Source: Flavobacterium sp. 140616W15 (GTDB lineage: Bacteria; Bacteroidota; Bacteroidia; Flavobacteriales; Flavobacteriaceae). Taken from it: 64,000 bases of DNA. A program made the translations under genes and the position numbers. Shown in pieces: positions 14,276 to 22,852 of this stretch. The notes beneath the pieces are model-generated. The model saw only the letters and a program-made list of their open reading frames with translations, was not told where the DNA came from and did no database searches. Position 1 is the stretch's first letter; every line of letters begins with the position of its first letter. Where the stretch lies: NCBI RefSeq assembly GCF_003668995.1, contig NZ_CP033068.1, positions 1,984,001-2,048,000 on the forward strand. Direction: 5' to 3'.

Positions 14276-14428
14276 TTTTTTATTTTTAATACTGCAATTA
14301 TTTATGATAGAAAAATCACTGACGATTATAAATTTAATGAAGACACTGAGCCTAATAAAATTAAGCGATTAATAGATTGTCCAAAACAGGATTTATTTAC
14401 AGTCGACGAAATCGACGAATTAATTTAA
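14276..14428 (+). pseudogene. Short open remnant without start codon
   Basis: A 50-codon frame with no ATG near its beginning reads ...AIIYDRKITDDYKFNEDTEP, then NKIKRLIDCPKQDLFTVDEI and stops at 14428, one base before the photolyase remnant. Codon content looks protein-like, but I do not recognise it. Probably the tail of a lost gene. Confidence 0.3.
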
Positions 14429-14429
14429 A

Positions 14430-14743
14430 ATGTCAAAAGGGTTACCAATGCAAGTGGGTGTAACTGCTACCGGAACTATTAGAATTTATAATCCCATTAA
14501 AAACTCTGAAGAACATGACAGCGAAGGAATATTTATTAAAAATGGATTCCCGAGCTTTCCTATATTCCCCCGCATCTACTTCATGAACCGTGGAAATTAG
14601 GTTTGATTGATCAGCAATTGTATGAATGTGAAATTGTTAAGGATTATCCATTTCCGATAATAGATATTGAAGAGACCCGAAAAAAGGCAAGTACCGCTAT
14701 TTGGGGCATCAGAAAAAAGAAGAAATTAAAGTCCAGTAATTGA
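14430..14743 (+). pseudogene. C-terminal fragment of cryptochrome/photolyase-family protein, frameshifted
   Basis: The frame from 14430 reads GLPMQVGVTATGTIRIYNP, then KNSEEHDSEGIFIK, which are the FAD-proximal C-terminal motifs of the photolyase/cryptochrome family. A break at the A5 run 14538-14542 ends it; adding one A continues as KWIPELSYIPPHLLHEPWKL and then DYPFPIIDIEETRKKAS and IWGIRKKKK, again family-typical. About 104 residues survive of a protein that is normally over 400. The N-terminal antenna domain and most of the FAD domain are absent, so this is a remnant whatever the frameshift means. It is followed 16 bases later by the DUF2256 gene, a common partner of photolyases. Confidence 0.8.
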
Positions 14744-14759
14744 AATAGTAACAATTCTA

Positions 14760-14918
14760 ATGCGAAAAGTAAAAAAAGAAAATCTGCCCACTAAAACTTG
14801 TCCCGTTTGTAATCGTCCTTTTTCATGGAGAAAGAAATGGGAAAAAGTGTGGGATGAAGTTAAATATTGCAGTGATAAATGCAGAATGAATAAACAATAT
14901 GGGGGCATAAAACTTTAA
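14760..14918 (+). CDS. DUF2256 domain mini-protein (zinc-ribbon-like)
   Basis: A 52-residue frame starts with ATG at 14760. It contains [20 protein letters not shown] and [11 protein letters not shown], the signature of DUF2256: two CxxC-type pairs (CPVC and CSDKC) around a WRKKW core, likely binding zinc. Length is normal for the family. These small proteins are often next to cryptochrome/photolyase genes, as here. Function is not established; a role with light-dependent flavoproteins is only suggested by context. The gene appears intact while its neighbour is a remnant. Confidence 0.85.
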   Translation: MRKVKKENLPTKTCPVCNRPFSWRKKWEKVWDEVKYCSDKCRMNKQYGGIKL

Positions 14919-14936
14919 GGCTGATTCTTGGCAACC

Positions 14937-15123
14937 AATTGAACTACAATCATTCCTCTAATCTTCATTATTTCTTCAACATTTCGGTAATTTAGTGCAA
15001 ATCTTAATTTAAAATATACTGCCTGAAGTATTATGTATTTTGAATAACAATGATCTTTAATATTCATTTTTTAATCGGTTTAAAGTTCTAAATAAAAAAG
15101 TTATTCTCAGATGCGATAAAACC
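14937..15123 (-). mobile_element. IS6-family element, fragment copy 3
   Basis: Only the start of the transposase and one terminal repeat remain. From the ATG at 15067 (minus) it reads MNIKDHCYSKYIILQAVYFK and then FALNYRNVEEIMKIRGMIV before homology stops. The terminal repeat at 15109-15123 has drifted (GGTTTTATCGCATCT). It ends next to the DUF2256 gene and may have caused loss of the region beyond it. Confidence 0.8.
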
Positions 15124-15126
15124 AAA

Positions 15127-15150
15127 AAAAACAACCCGAAGGTTGTTTTT
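15127..15150. terminator. Bidirectional intrinsic terminator
   Basis: AAAAACAACC (15127-15136) pairs with GGTTGTTTTT (15141-15150) around a CGAA tetraloop, with A and T runs on both sides. It lies about 150 bases beyond the end of the CsgG-like operon on the minus strand. Confidence 0.75.
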
Positions 15151-15304
15151 TTTTAACTACTACAAGTTATTAGTTGTCTCTAAATGTGTTTTGAAAGAAT
15201 TACGCACCACATATCTGAAACATTACCTAAAGTATGATTTTTATTAAATCTATAAAATTAATTATAATTGATTTCTATCCGTACTAATCTAAAAATAAGA
15301 CTGT

Positions 15305-16213
15305 TTACTCATTAATTGTAACACCAAAATAATCAACCTCTTTAGCTATAATTTCCATTTTTTTTAGATCTGACAACTTACTAAATACTAGTTTCTCCAT
15401 TTCGAAATCACGAAGTGTTTTTTCATCAACACGCGCTCCAATTTTTTTTACTAGTGCAACAGCGTCCGTATAGCATCCTACATTTGTATCTACAAACTGT
15501 AAATATAACAGAGCTGTCTTATACTCTTTTTGCGCCTCTGCAACCTGAGCATTTTGCACTAATTTTCGACAATTTTCTTCTTTAAAATCTAAAAATATTT
15601 TAGTCATAATTCCTTCTGCTTCTTTGAAACAAGTAACAGTTTCTGGAACATACCTCAGATAATCGAATGCTTTTGCATATTCTTTTCTGTCAACATTAAC
15701 CTTTACAGTATTCAAAATAACGTTACAATTCTTTTGGTAAAAAGAAACAATATTCTGATTACTTTGATCAAAAAAAGTTATAATTTTAGGATCATTCCTG
15801 ATTGACAATATAGCTTTAGAAATTGCACTACTTACATTATCTGCAGTTAACGTAAATACTTTAGTAAACTTATTATACACATAATCATTGTCTTTTCCTT
15901 GCGCAGTCAATCTTATTTCGAGTTTTACAACTTTTACAACCTGGACTTCACCAGCGACCTTTTCGCTGATAATAGTAATCGCTGGCACAACAACAAAAGG
16001 ACTCTGATTTGAAAAAAGATTCTTTGATGGATAGGTGTCTTTTACAATCGCAATCAAATTCTCATATTGTTCTTCGCTTGCTATTTGATTCCCCTTTGGC
16101 TTGTCAAAAGTATAACTTGCCTTGTAATCCTTAGTTTGTCCAAATCCGTGAAATTGATAACACAAACAAAACAACAGCCCCATCAAAACTTTTTTATTTC
16201 TTTTAAATTTCAT
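15305..16213 (-). CDS. Unknown exported protein, last gene of the CsgG-like operon
   Basis: A 302-residue protein with a signal peptide (about 1-25, cleaved near GFG-Q). The first half is beta-rich (SPFVVVPAITIISEKVAG, then VKLEIRLTAQGKDNDYVYNK), and the second half, from about 155, has two helical TPR-like units with similar wording: EYAKAFDYLRYVPETVTCF and EYKTALLYLQFVDTNVGCY, each ending in a Cys. I do not recognise a named family. It follows the DUF6175-like gene by 6 bases and is surely in the same transcript. Probably periplasmic or outer-membrane-associated. Confidence 0.75.
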   Translation of the reverse strand: MKFKRNKKVLMGLLFCLCYQFHGFGQTKDYKASYTFDKPKGNQIASEEQYENLIAIVKDTYPSKNLFSNQSPFVVVPAITIISEKVAGEVQVVKVVKLEIRLTAQGKDNDYVYNKFTKVFTLTADNVSSAISKAILSIRNDPKIITFFDQSNQNIVSFYQKNCNVILNTVKVNVDRKEYAKAFDYLRYVPETVTCFKEAEGIMTKIFLDFKEENCRKLVQNAQVAEAQKEYKTALLYLQFVDTNVGCYTDAVALVKKIGARVDEKTLRDFEMEKLVFSKLSDLKKMEIIAKEVDYFGVTINE

Positions 16214-16219
16214 AAAAAC

Positions 16220-17137
16220 CTATTTAATAGTGACATACATTTTTTGCCCATGTATATTTCTGGTAGCTTGTACACCTTTACTTCTAAGATACTTAATTAC
16301 CTCCGTTGCAAATCGATTCAAATTATAAGGTTTATTTGTTTCCTGATCGTAGAGGGGTATTCTTACTTCGTCAAAAAGCATTTTATTCTCTAATATGCCA
16401 CTTAGATTAGCTCTACCTTTATAAGCATTTTTTGCAATCCAATCTTCAATAAGCTCGTTTAGATATTCGCCAGATGCTATCGGGCTATCAAAATCGATCC
16501 CTACATTTTCATCTAAATTAAACTCTACCATACAGGCACGACCAATGTCACGTATTTCATCCGTTTTAACCATTAATGTATTTAGAAACTCTTCCTGAAT
16601 ACGTTCAAAAGCTTTCGTAATAAGTTTTTCATAATCATTGCTTGCAAACTTACTAGTACCTGTTTTATTAGAAAAACTTGCACCTGTATGTGTTTCAAAT
16701 GCCGTAAGGTTCAGTACAGTATTCGTGCCACTTTCATCAGTAGTAATTTGTACATCGACTTGAACATAAAAATCGGCACCAGAAGTTGTTAATAAATCTG
16801 ATTTAAAATTTGATTGTCTATCAGAAGTAAATGCAGCATTAGCTTGAGCTGCTCTAAGATTAGCCACAAAATCAACAGTAGACCACCCTCTTTGATCAAA
16901 TGCCTCCTTTACTTTAGAAACTGCTGTTCTTATATGAGGATTATCATCCAATACAGTTCTTATATCTTCATTTTGTTTATTGTAAGGGACAACCATAATC
17001 TTTGCCGCTGCACGAGTAGATTCATCACTTTGCGTACCAGCAATTTGTGGTGCCTGCGCAAAAAAACAATTACTACAAAAGATCAAAACAAAAATAAATA
17101 CAAAACGGTAATTAATGTAATTCTTTAAAATATGCAT
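16220..17137 (-). CDS. Exported DUF6175-like protein
   Basis: A 305-residue protein with an N-terminal hydrophobic signal (about residues 10-28, ending NCFFAQ). The body starts AAAKIMVVPYNKQNEDIRTV and continues with VKEAFDQRGWSTVDFVANL and SGADFYVQVDVQI; this alternating pattern resembles the N-terminal fold of CsgG/TolB-type envelope proteins and what I recall of DUF6175. The C-terminal part (RSKGVQATRNIHGQKMYVTI) is compact. Its ATG overlaps the stop of the upstream lipoprotein gene (TAATG), so translation is probably coupled. Role unknown; the operon suggests an envelope complex. Confidence 0.7.
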   Translation of the reverse strand: MHILKNYINYRFVFIFVLIFCSNCFFAQAPQIAGTQSDESTRAAAKIMVVPYNKQNEDIRTVLDDNPHIRTAVSKVKEAFDQRGWSTVDFVANLRAAQANAAFTSDRQSNFKSDLLTTSGADFYVQVDVQITTDESGTNTVLNLTAFETHTGASFSNKTGTSKFASNDYEKLITKAFERIQEEFLNTLMVKTDEIRDIGRACMVEFNLDENVGIDFDSPIASGEYLNELIEDWIAKNAYKGRANLSGILENKMLFDEVRIPLYDQETNKPYNLNRFATEVIKYLRSKGVQATRNIHGQKMYVTIK

Positions 17138-17616
17138 TAGAAACCTATTTTATTAATTATTTTATTGTTTTCAAACTCTTTACGTAACATATTGTAGTTA
17201 ACAGTAAATACTGATACCGCACTAATGCATTTTTTGCTTCCTTTACAGTCATAAAAAGTACTGCTAGAATTCGTAACAAAGCGCTCATACCCTTTATTCC
17301 AGAACTCATCAAAGTAAGCTTTATGTTTATCCTCTACCGATTTTCCTTCACGAATCATTGGATTTTTAAAGTCTGTCCCCGTAAATCCAAAATAAAACAA
17401 CTGTTGGAGTGCTTTTTTATGTGCTAGTTTAACTGCTACGGATTTTCCCTCATCTTTTCTGTTATTCTCTACTTCATCACCTTTTCCACTTAAAGTTACT
17501 GACCCTTGTGTCGGGTGCGCAACAACCTCAGAATCAGAATACGGGTTATAAACTTTTTTTGAACAACTACCTAATGCTAGGCCAATAACTGCTAATGCTA
17601 AGTAAATTTTTTTCAT
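17137..17616 (-). CDS. Small lipoprotein in the CsgG-like operon
   Basis: A 159-residue protein with a lipoprotein signal: hydrophobic stretch then LGSC at residues 15-18, so Cys18 would be lipidated. The rest has GKSVAVKLAHKKALQQLFYF and, near the end, a Cys pair in FYDCKGSKKCISAVSVF. No named family recognised. It lies between the CsgG-like gene (26 bases upstream) and the DUF6175-like gene (1-base overlap). A lipoprotein partner of a CsgG-like protein would fit an outer-membrane complex, but that is inference. Confidence 0.75.
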   Translation of the reverse strand: MKKIYLALAVIGLALGSCSKKVYNPYSDSEVVAHPTQGSVTLSGKGDEVENNRKDEGKSVAVKLAHKKALQQLFYFGFTGTDFKNPMIREGKSVEDKHKAYFDEFWNKGYERFVTNSSSTFYDCKGSKKCISAVSVFTVNYNMLRKEFENNKIINKIGF

Positions 17617-17642
17617 GGTTTTTAAATTTTATATGTAAATAA

Positions 17643-18545
17643 TTATCGTGTTAATACTTTTAATATGCTCTCTGTCTCACGTGCCTTCTTATAATTTTTC
17701 TCTGTTGAAATGATAACCGCTTCCGAAAAGTTTGCATCATCAACTTTTACAACACATGCAAGAGCAATTTTTTGATTTCTCTGAATTGTTTTTCCTCCAA
17801 CTAAAGTTTCTGTTACCTGCACAACATCTAACATCTGACCATTGTGCATCCCGATTTTACTACCGGCTGCAATGGAAAATTGTTTTTTATCCTTAAGATC
17901 CCAGCTCAGGATTTCCAAAGAAACTGGAAAATTGGTATTTGAAAACTTTACTACATTCTCTACCAAACGTTCCAATGCCAAGTTAAAAGCATCCTCTTTA
18001 TGTTTCTGAATTGCTTTTAAGCGTTCTTCTTTTTGTTCTATTGCCTTAATTTCTTTTTTATCAGCATATCTTTGGCGAGATTCTACTACTATTTTTTCAG
18101 GCTCTTTAAACTCGCTATTTATGTTTTCTGTTGCTAAAATTTCTCCTGTAGAAACATCTAACACTTTAATTTGCAACTGTAATAATGATTCCCATCCATG
18201 ACGATTTACCTCTGAATGCCTTAAACTCAATATATTTGTAGCTATTAAATAACTAGCTCCTTTACTAACCCCATCTTGAATACTCGCTTTACTGTCAATA
18301 AAAGATTCTGTTTTTTGTAATTTCTTTTCATTTTCTAATTCTACTAATTTCTCTCTATCAACTACCGAGAATTTCTTGGCTGCAACAAATGAATTAAGTA
18401 CGTATTCTTGTACGAGTCTCGCATCTGAAGTAGAGATTGTAGTTTGATCATAGCTTATTGGAATAAATGCAATTCCAATTCGATCTTGCGCCTGAAGTAA
18501 TACGCCAGAAAAAAATAAAACTAATAGAGATAGCTTTTTGTTCAT
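17643..18545 (-). CDS. CsgG/HfaB-like envelope protein, first gene of operon
   Basis: A 300-residue protein with a signal peptide (about 1-19, LLQAQ). Residues 20-130 show the CsgG pattern: RIGIAFIPI, KKFSVVDREKLVELENEKKL, then GASYLIATNILSLR. CsgG forms the outer-membrane pore for curli export; relatives such as LpoB regulate cell-wall synthases. Here there is no lipobox Cys, unlike curli CsgG. A charged helical region (about 145-195) follows, then a C-terminal part (AAGSKIGMHNGQMLDVVQV) resembling the end domain of FlgT-type proteins. No curli subunit or csgE/F gene is nearby. The gene leads a four-gene operon of exported proteins and faces a LuxR-type regulator across a repeat-rich gap. 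Confidence 0.75.
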   Translation of the reverse strand: MNKKLSLLVLFFSGVLLQAQDRIGIAFIPISYDQTTISTSDARLVQEYVLNSFVAAKKFSVVDREKLVELENEKKLQKTESFIDSKASIQDGVSKGASYLIATNILSLRHSEVNRHGWESLLQLQIKVLDVSTGEILATENINSEFKEPEKIVVESRQRYADKKEIKAIEQKEERLKAIQKHKEDAFNLALERLVENVVKFSNTNFPVSLEILSWDLKDKKQFSIAAGSKIGMHNGQMLDVVQVTETLVGGKTIQRNQKIALACVVKVDDANFSEAVIISTEKNYKKARETESILKVLTR

Positions 18546-18630
18546 AATAATTTTGATTTTGTAAAGTTTTTTTAAACATTTTTTATCCTTTTTTCAAGAA
18601 AAAAAAATCATTTTCACCTGTTTTTAAAGG

Positions 18631-18667
18631 CCTACAAAACTCTACAACTTCTACAACTTCTACAAAA
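18631..18667. repeat. Short direct repeats, consensus YCTACAAMW
   Basis: Four copies of a 9-base unit start at 18631 (CCTACAAAA), 18641 and 18650 (TCTACAACT twice) and 18659 (TCTACAAAA), at steps of 9-10 bases. The step is close to one helical turn, as in arrays bound by a regulator. They lie about 90 bases before the start of the CsgG-like gene. Confidence 0.7.
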
Positions 18668-18685
18668 TACAACAAGGTAGTTAAT

Positions 18686-18708
18686 GGGTAGTTTAAAGAG
18701 AACTACCC
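18686..18708. promoter_or_regulatory. Inverted repeat, candidate operator
   Basis: GGGTAGTT (18686-18693) and AACTACCC (18701-18708) form a perfect 8-base inverted repeat with a 7-base gap. A related GGGTAGTGGTAG follows at 18720-18731. There is no T run, so a terminator is less likely than a protein-binding site. Confidence 0.5.
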
Positions 18709-18912
18709 TACTACTCTATGGGTAGTGGTAGCGTTAAAACAATAACAAACAACACATTAATAAATTAAAATTTTAAAATGACAGAAAAAACAAATCAAAA
18801 TTTAGAACATGCCTTTTTTAATTTTAAAACAACGAGTCAAAAAAAGTCAATAATTAACCTCTTACTCTTCGTAATATATTGTAGATACAAGCTTTTTTAC
18901 CGAACCAGTCTC

Positions 18913-18944
18913 TTTGAATTAAGAATAAAAACAACCTATATTTG
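18913..18944 (+). promoter_or_regulatory. Promoter of the TPR/LuxR regulator gene
   Basis: TTTG (18913-18916), 20 bases, then TATATTTG (18937-18944) match the Bacteroidota promoter consensus. Transcription would start near 18949, only a few bases before the TTG start codon at 18956, so the mRNA is almost leaderless. Confidence 0.6.
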
Positions 18945-18955
18945 TAAAATACTAT

Positions 18956-20176
18956 TTGAAAAAAAATACCTTGTTACGCACAGCCATCCTTATATTTATT
19001 TTTTTATCGTCTCAAATTAGCTTTGGAAATAACGATAAGTATACAAAACTCAATGCACAAATAAATGCTTTCAACGATAGTCACAATTACGAAAAATCTA
19101 TCATTTACTTAGAAAAGATCATTACTAATCCAAAGTCGTCTCATTACGATCTTTATAATGCATATTTTCAAAAATACCAAACTTATAAAAGATTGTTTAA
19201 TTATACTGAGGCATTAAACAATTTAGATTTAGCATTAAAAGCTGGACTTCTGAGCAATAAAAAAGAAGAAGTAGAAATACAAATTAAGATCGAAAAACTA
19301 TTCATCCATTTTGATCTACTTGAATTTGATAAGGTTACACAAATTTTACCGACTATTTCGGAAGAGCAATTAAAACATATCAATCCGCAAACGAAAGCAT
19401 TCTATTTATCGATATTGGGCACAATGGAGCTTCGTAAGAAAAACTTCAGACAAGGTGAAATATATTTAGATGAAGCCTTAGTGATATTATTGAAATCTGC
19501 TCCAAAACATCTTCCTCTTATTTATAAAAAAAAAATAGGGCTTTACAAGCATCTCAAACAATATAAAAAGGCACTAGAAAGCTTTGAGAAAGGATTGTAT
19601 TATGCAAAAAAATACAAGATGGACATCTATGTTATTGCTATGTATAATGATATTTCTCATTTTTATAATGAAATAGGTGATACTAAAAATGCCGCGCTAG
19701 CTCAGCAAAAAATACTTAGTTTATCAACAAAATACGATGCAACCAATAGAAATGGAAAATTACATCTGTTAGAAAAAAAATTTCTACAAAAAAGCAAAGA
19801 TCTCGATAACGAAAATCAAAATTACACACGTACAGTTCTTACGATATCTATCATTTCCCTTGTAATCATTTTACTTGTTTTATTCTTTCTTTTGAAATCT
19901 GCTAAACATAAACGTACAGTTGCAGAACTTAAAATTAATAATATCAGTAATGAATTAGAAAATGTAACAAAAGAGCTAAGTGAATCCGGACAGTCAAAAA
20001 TAAACCTAGCCAACTATAACTTAACAGAAAGACAAAATCAAATTATTGCTTTGGTAAAACAAGGTAAAACAAATAAAGAAATTGGTGTAGAATTATTCAT
20101 ATCAGAAAACACTGTAAAGTACCATTTAAAGATTATTTATGAAGCTCTGAATATAACTAATCGTTCTAAGCTTTAG
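18956..20176 (+). CDS. TPR-containing membrane regulator with LuxR-type HTH
   Basis: A 406-residue protein read from a TTG start; the N-terminus is a signal or anchor peptide (LLRTAILIFIFLSSQISFG) and no nearby ATG exists. Residues about 30-270 are TPR-like helical repeats (for example AALNNLDLALKAGLL type units such as EALNNLDLALKAG). One transmembrane helix lies near 288-310 (LTISIISLVIILLVLFFLL), then a short coiled coil and a C-terminal LuxR/FixJ helix-turn-helix (LTERQNQIIALVKQGKTNKE, EIGVELFISENTVKYHLKII). Sensor TPRs would face the periplasm and the HTH the cytoplasm. It is divergent from the CsgG-like operon and is its obvious candidate regulator. The end after NRSKL is short but plausible. 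Confidence 0.8.
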   Translation: MKKNTLLRTAILIFIFLSSQISFGNNDKYTKLNAQINAFNDSHNYEKSIIYLEKIITNPKSSHYDLYNAYFQKYQTYKRLFNYTEALNNLDLALKAGLLSNKKEEVEIQIKIEKLFIHFDLLEFDKVTQILPTISEEQLKHINPQTKAFYLSILGTMELRKKNFRQGEIYLDEALVILLKSAPKHLPLIYKKKIGLYKHLKQYKKALESFEKGLYYAKKYKMDIYVIAMYNDISHFYNEIGDTKNAALAQQKILSLSTKYDATNRNGKLHLLEKKFLQKSKDLDNENQNYTRTVLTISIISLVIILLVLFFLLKSAKHKRTVAELKINNISNELENVTKELSESGQSKINLANYNLTERQNQIIALVKQGKTNKEIGVELFISENTVKYHLKIIYEALNITNRSKL

Positions 20177-20235
20177 CAAAACTTCCGCCTGATTTATTTA
20201 AAAATAAATGAGTCACTACAACTTTAAAGACAGGT

Positions 20236-20377
20236 CGTCTTCATAACACTCCAAAATTAAAAGAACTACAATTTCTTCTTCCAAATATCCTATAGCAGCA
20301 AATTTATTAAATCAAGACTCTAAAGTAAATAATCAAAGTCAAGTGTGGGTTTCCGACATTACCTATATCTGGATTGA
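20236..20377 (+). pseudogene. Fragment of IS3-family (IS150-type) transposase OrfB
   Basis: A frame of about 47 codons reads RLHNTPKLKRTTISSSKYPI, then AANLLNQDSKVNNQSQVWVS and DITYIW. This is the segment just before and including the first catalytic Asp of IS3-family OrfB (WVSDITYI). Nothing else of that element remains. It is joined directly to the IS6 fragment at 20383, so the IS6 end was inserted into or recombined with an older IS3 copy. Confidence 0.75.
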
Positions 20378-20382
20378 AAAAA

Positions 20383-20418
20383 GCAAAGATAAAACTTAGC
20401 CTTAGATACGACAGAAAC
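20383..20418 (-). mobile_element. IS6-family element, terminal fragment copy 4
   Basis: Only 36 bases remain: the non-coding lead and the terminal repeat GTTTCTGTCGTATCT (minus strand, 20404-20418). It closely matches the same end of copy 5 (23290-23325) and has the same orientation. Its edge touches the stop codon (20418-20420) of the receptor gene. Confidence 0.7.
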
Positions 20419-22812
20419 TAATTTCCAGTCCTTCTTCTCTCTTCTTGATTGCCCGTTTGTCTTTGTTGTACTCTTATTTTACTGTTTCCAAATTTATAAG
20501 AAACAGAAAATTGGAGATTTCTACTGTCCAAATACATAACAGTCTTATTCAGTACATTATTAACTGTAGCATTTCGACGAGGTCCAGCTGTTTTAAAAAT
20601 ATCATTCACATTTAAAGAGATTTTCAAATTTTTATCCATTAGTAGGTATTGAAATCCAGAAGATAAATTACTTGTTGCCTTATTTTTATATATCCCATTT
20701 ATTCCGGGGAAATCGTACCAATAATTTGCAAAAAAAGTAGCGTCTTTTTAGAATTTAAAGTAAACTGATTATCAACAGAAACCGAAGAATTGAATCCCTT
20801 CTGCTCCTGTGTGGTAATTGCAAGCCTTGATTTAGAAATAGAATAGTTAACATCTAATGAAAATGAACTTTCTAACCATTTAAATTTACTGAAAGAGTAG
20901 GTTTCATAAACACCATATCTTTGTGTGTCCAAATAATTTTCAGTACTCGATATAACTGTGTTTGTAGTTGGATCTGTTATTTCGATACCAGCAAATAAAT
21001 TGTTTGAATAACTAAAATAAACCTTGCTTTGAATATCCTTAAATGTATAATTTAAATCAACATTATCTATAAAAGCAGGTTGCAACAGCGGATTGCCTCT
21101 CTGGCTTTGAAAAGGATTGCTGAAAAATATATTTGGATTTAATTGAGCAAAACCAGGTCTTGATATTCTTTTGCTATAATTTATGCTAAGTGAAGAATTA
21201 TCATTTATTGTGTAAGCCAAGTAAAATGTTGGAAAAAGTTTTAAATAATTATTTTCTGTTGTTCCTGATTCTTCTGCAAATGCTTCAGTTTGCGTAGCTT
21301 CCATTCTTAATCCAAATTGTGATTCCCAGCTCTTATTTATTTTTTATTTAAAGACAGATAAGCTGACTGAATATTTTCAGTATAATCGAATTTGGAATAA
21401 GTCAAAGGAAAATCTGAAACTGGATTATCAACTACACCACTATTGAAGCTGTAAATGTCATTCTTAGATTTAGAACTGGAAATTTTTCCTCCATAGCTCC
21501 ATTTGGCCCATGTCGTTGGATATTCAATATCTGCTTTTACAGATAAATTGGTAATATCCTGAATATTTGAATTTTCCCCTGCATAATATTCTTCAGAAGC
21601 AGGTTCAGGGTTTAGAGTAACAGATTTACCATCATAAACTCTGGAATCATTATTATTAAAATTAAAGTAATCTAAATTTAAAGTCAGCTTTCTTCCCAAT
21701 GTGTCAAGTTTGAAATCATTGTAAAAATTATATGACTTAATATTTGGTTTTAATTTTGCATTAACTACTGACGCTAAGTAACTGTTAACGTTACCTGATG
21801 TGTAATCATTAATTGATGTGTATGGTTTGCTGTCAAAATTTCGTTTATTCTGTACATATAAAACTTGTGCACCCATAGTCCACCAAGGCTTGATTTTATA
21901 ATTCACTCCTACATTTAAATTTAAGCTCTTAGCATTAATTTTAAAAGGATTACTCGAATACCACAAATTATCGGAAAAATAAGTCTCTTGATTATTTTTA
22001 AATGTATCAGTTGCATCTCTGTAATTAATAACTGAAGTGAAACTTAATTTATTCTTATTGTAATTAAAACTTCCCATAGTAGCTTGGCCAGCATACGTTT
22101 TTTGAATATAAGTAGATTGTACTAACGCATTCCACGAATTTTCTTTTGCTTTCTTCATAATGATATTAACTAATCCACTATTTCCTTCAGCTTCGTGTTT
22201 AGCAGGAGGGGTTGTAATAACTTCAATTTTTTGAATAGCATCTGAAGGTATTGTTTTTAAATAATTAATAAGATCATCTCCGGAAAGTTGTACAATTTTA
22301 TCATCAACCAAAACGCCAAGCGTACTTTTTCCAATGATGCTTATAATCTCATTTTGAACTCGTACACCAGGTGTTACGCTAAGTGCTGTCAAGGCATTAC
22401 CCCCTGAAGAACTAATTGAATTTTCTACATTAAATACTACCCTGTCAATTTTTCTTTCTATCAATTTTTTTCTTGCTCCTGCAACAAGAACAACAGATTC
22501 TAACTCAACAGTTTCACTTACAGCAATTTGTCCCAAATCCTTATCTGTAAGTAACTCAAAATTTTGAGAAGCAACTATTTTTGCATTTTGTCTTATCTGT
22601 AATGTGTAAAGACCTGGCTTAGCATCCAGTAAAAATTCTCCTTTTTCATTGGTGAGTTCACTTTTAACAAATAATGAATCTGTATTCATTAATAAAGCCT
22701 CAATAGATGCTATAGGAATGTTTTCTTTTGTAACAATTCTACCCCTTACCTTAATTTGTGCAAATAGAGCCGTGCTGAAAAGTAGTAACGAAATATTAAA
22801 AACTTGCTTCAT
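20418..22812 (-). pseudogene. TonB-dependent outer-membrane beta-barrel receptor, two frameshifts
   Basis: From the ATG at 22812: signal peptide (LLLFSTALFAQ), a carboxypeptidase-like regulatory domain (about 20-95), a plug (about 105-225, with VRVQNEIISIIGKSTLGVLV and AEGNSGLVNIIMKK) and a beta-barrel of the OMP_b-brl_3 type ending near ERRRTGN. Two breaks occur: at T6 21340-21345 (plus strand) and A7 20730-20736. Adding one base to each restores one 798-residue protein (KKINKSWESQFGLRMEA and LLFFANYWYDFPGINGIY across the joins). Both sites are homopolymers, so sequencing error or slippage is as likely as true loss. No TonB-box can be named with certainty. IS6 remnants flank the gene on both sides in the same orientation. 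Confidence 0.85.
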
Positions 22813-22852
22813 TGTGTTGTATTAATTATTTTTTATTATAAGGTAAAAAACT

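Larger units (their letters stand above)
18546..18912. promoter_or_regulatory. Divergent control region between CsgG-like operon and LuxR regulator
   Basis: No gene is visible apart from one open frame at 18778 that shows no family features. The region holds a cluster of direct repeats (18631-18667) and an inverted repeat (18686-18708), listed separately. No clear TAnnTTTG box was found for the minus-strand operon. Confidence 0.5.

Noticed and set aside
14726..14908. Minus-strand frame of 60 codons
   Set aside because: It is the antisense of the DUF2256 gene, which has clear motifs on the plus strand.
18778..19020. Open frame MTEKTNQNLEHAFFNF
   Set aside because: Overlaps the promoter and start of the TPR/LuxR gene in another frame and shows no family features.
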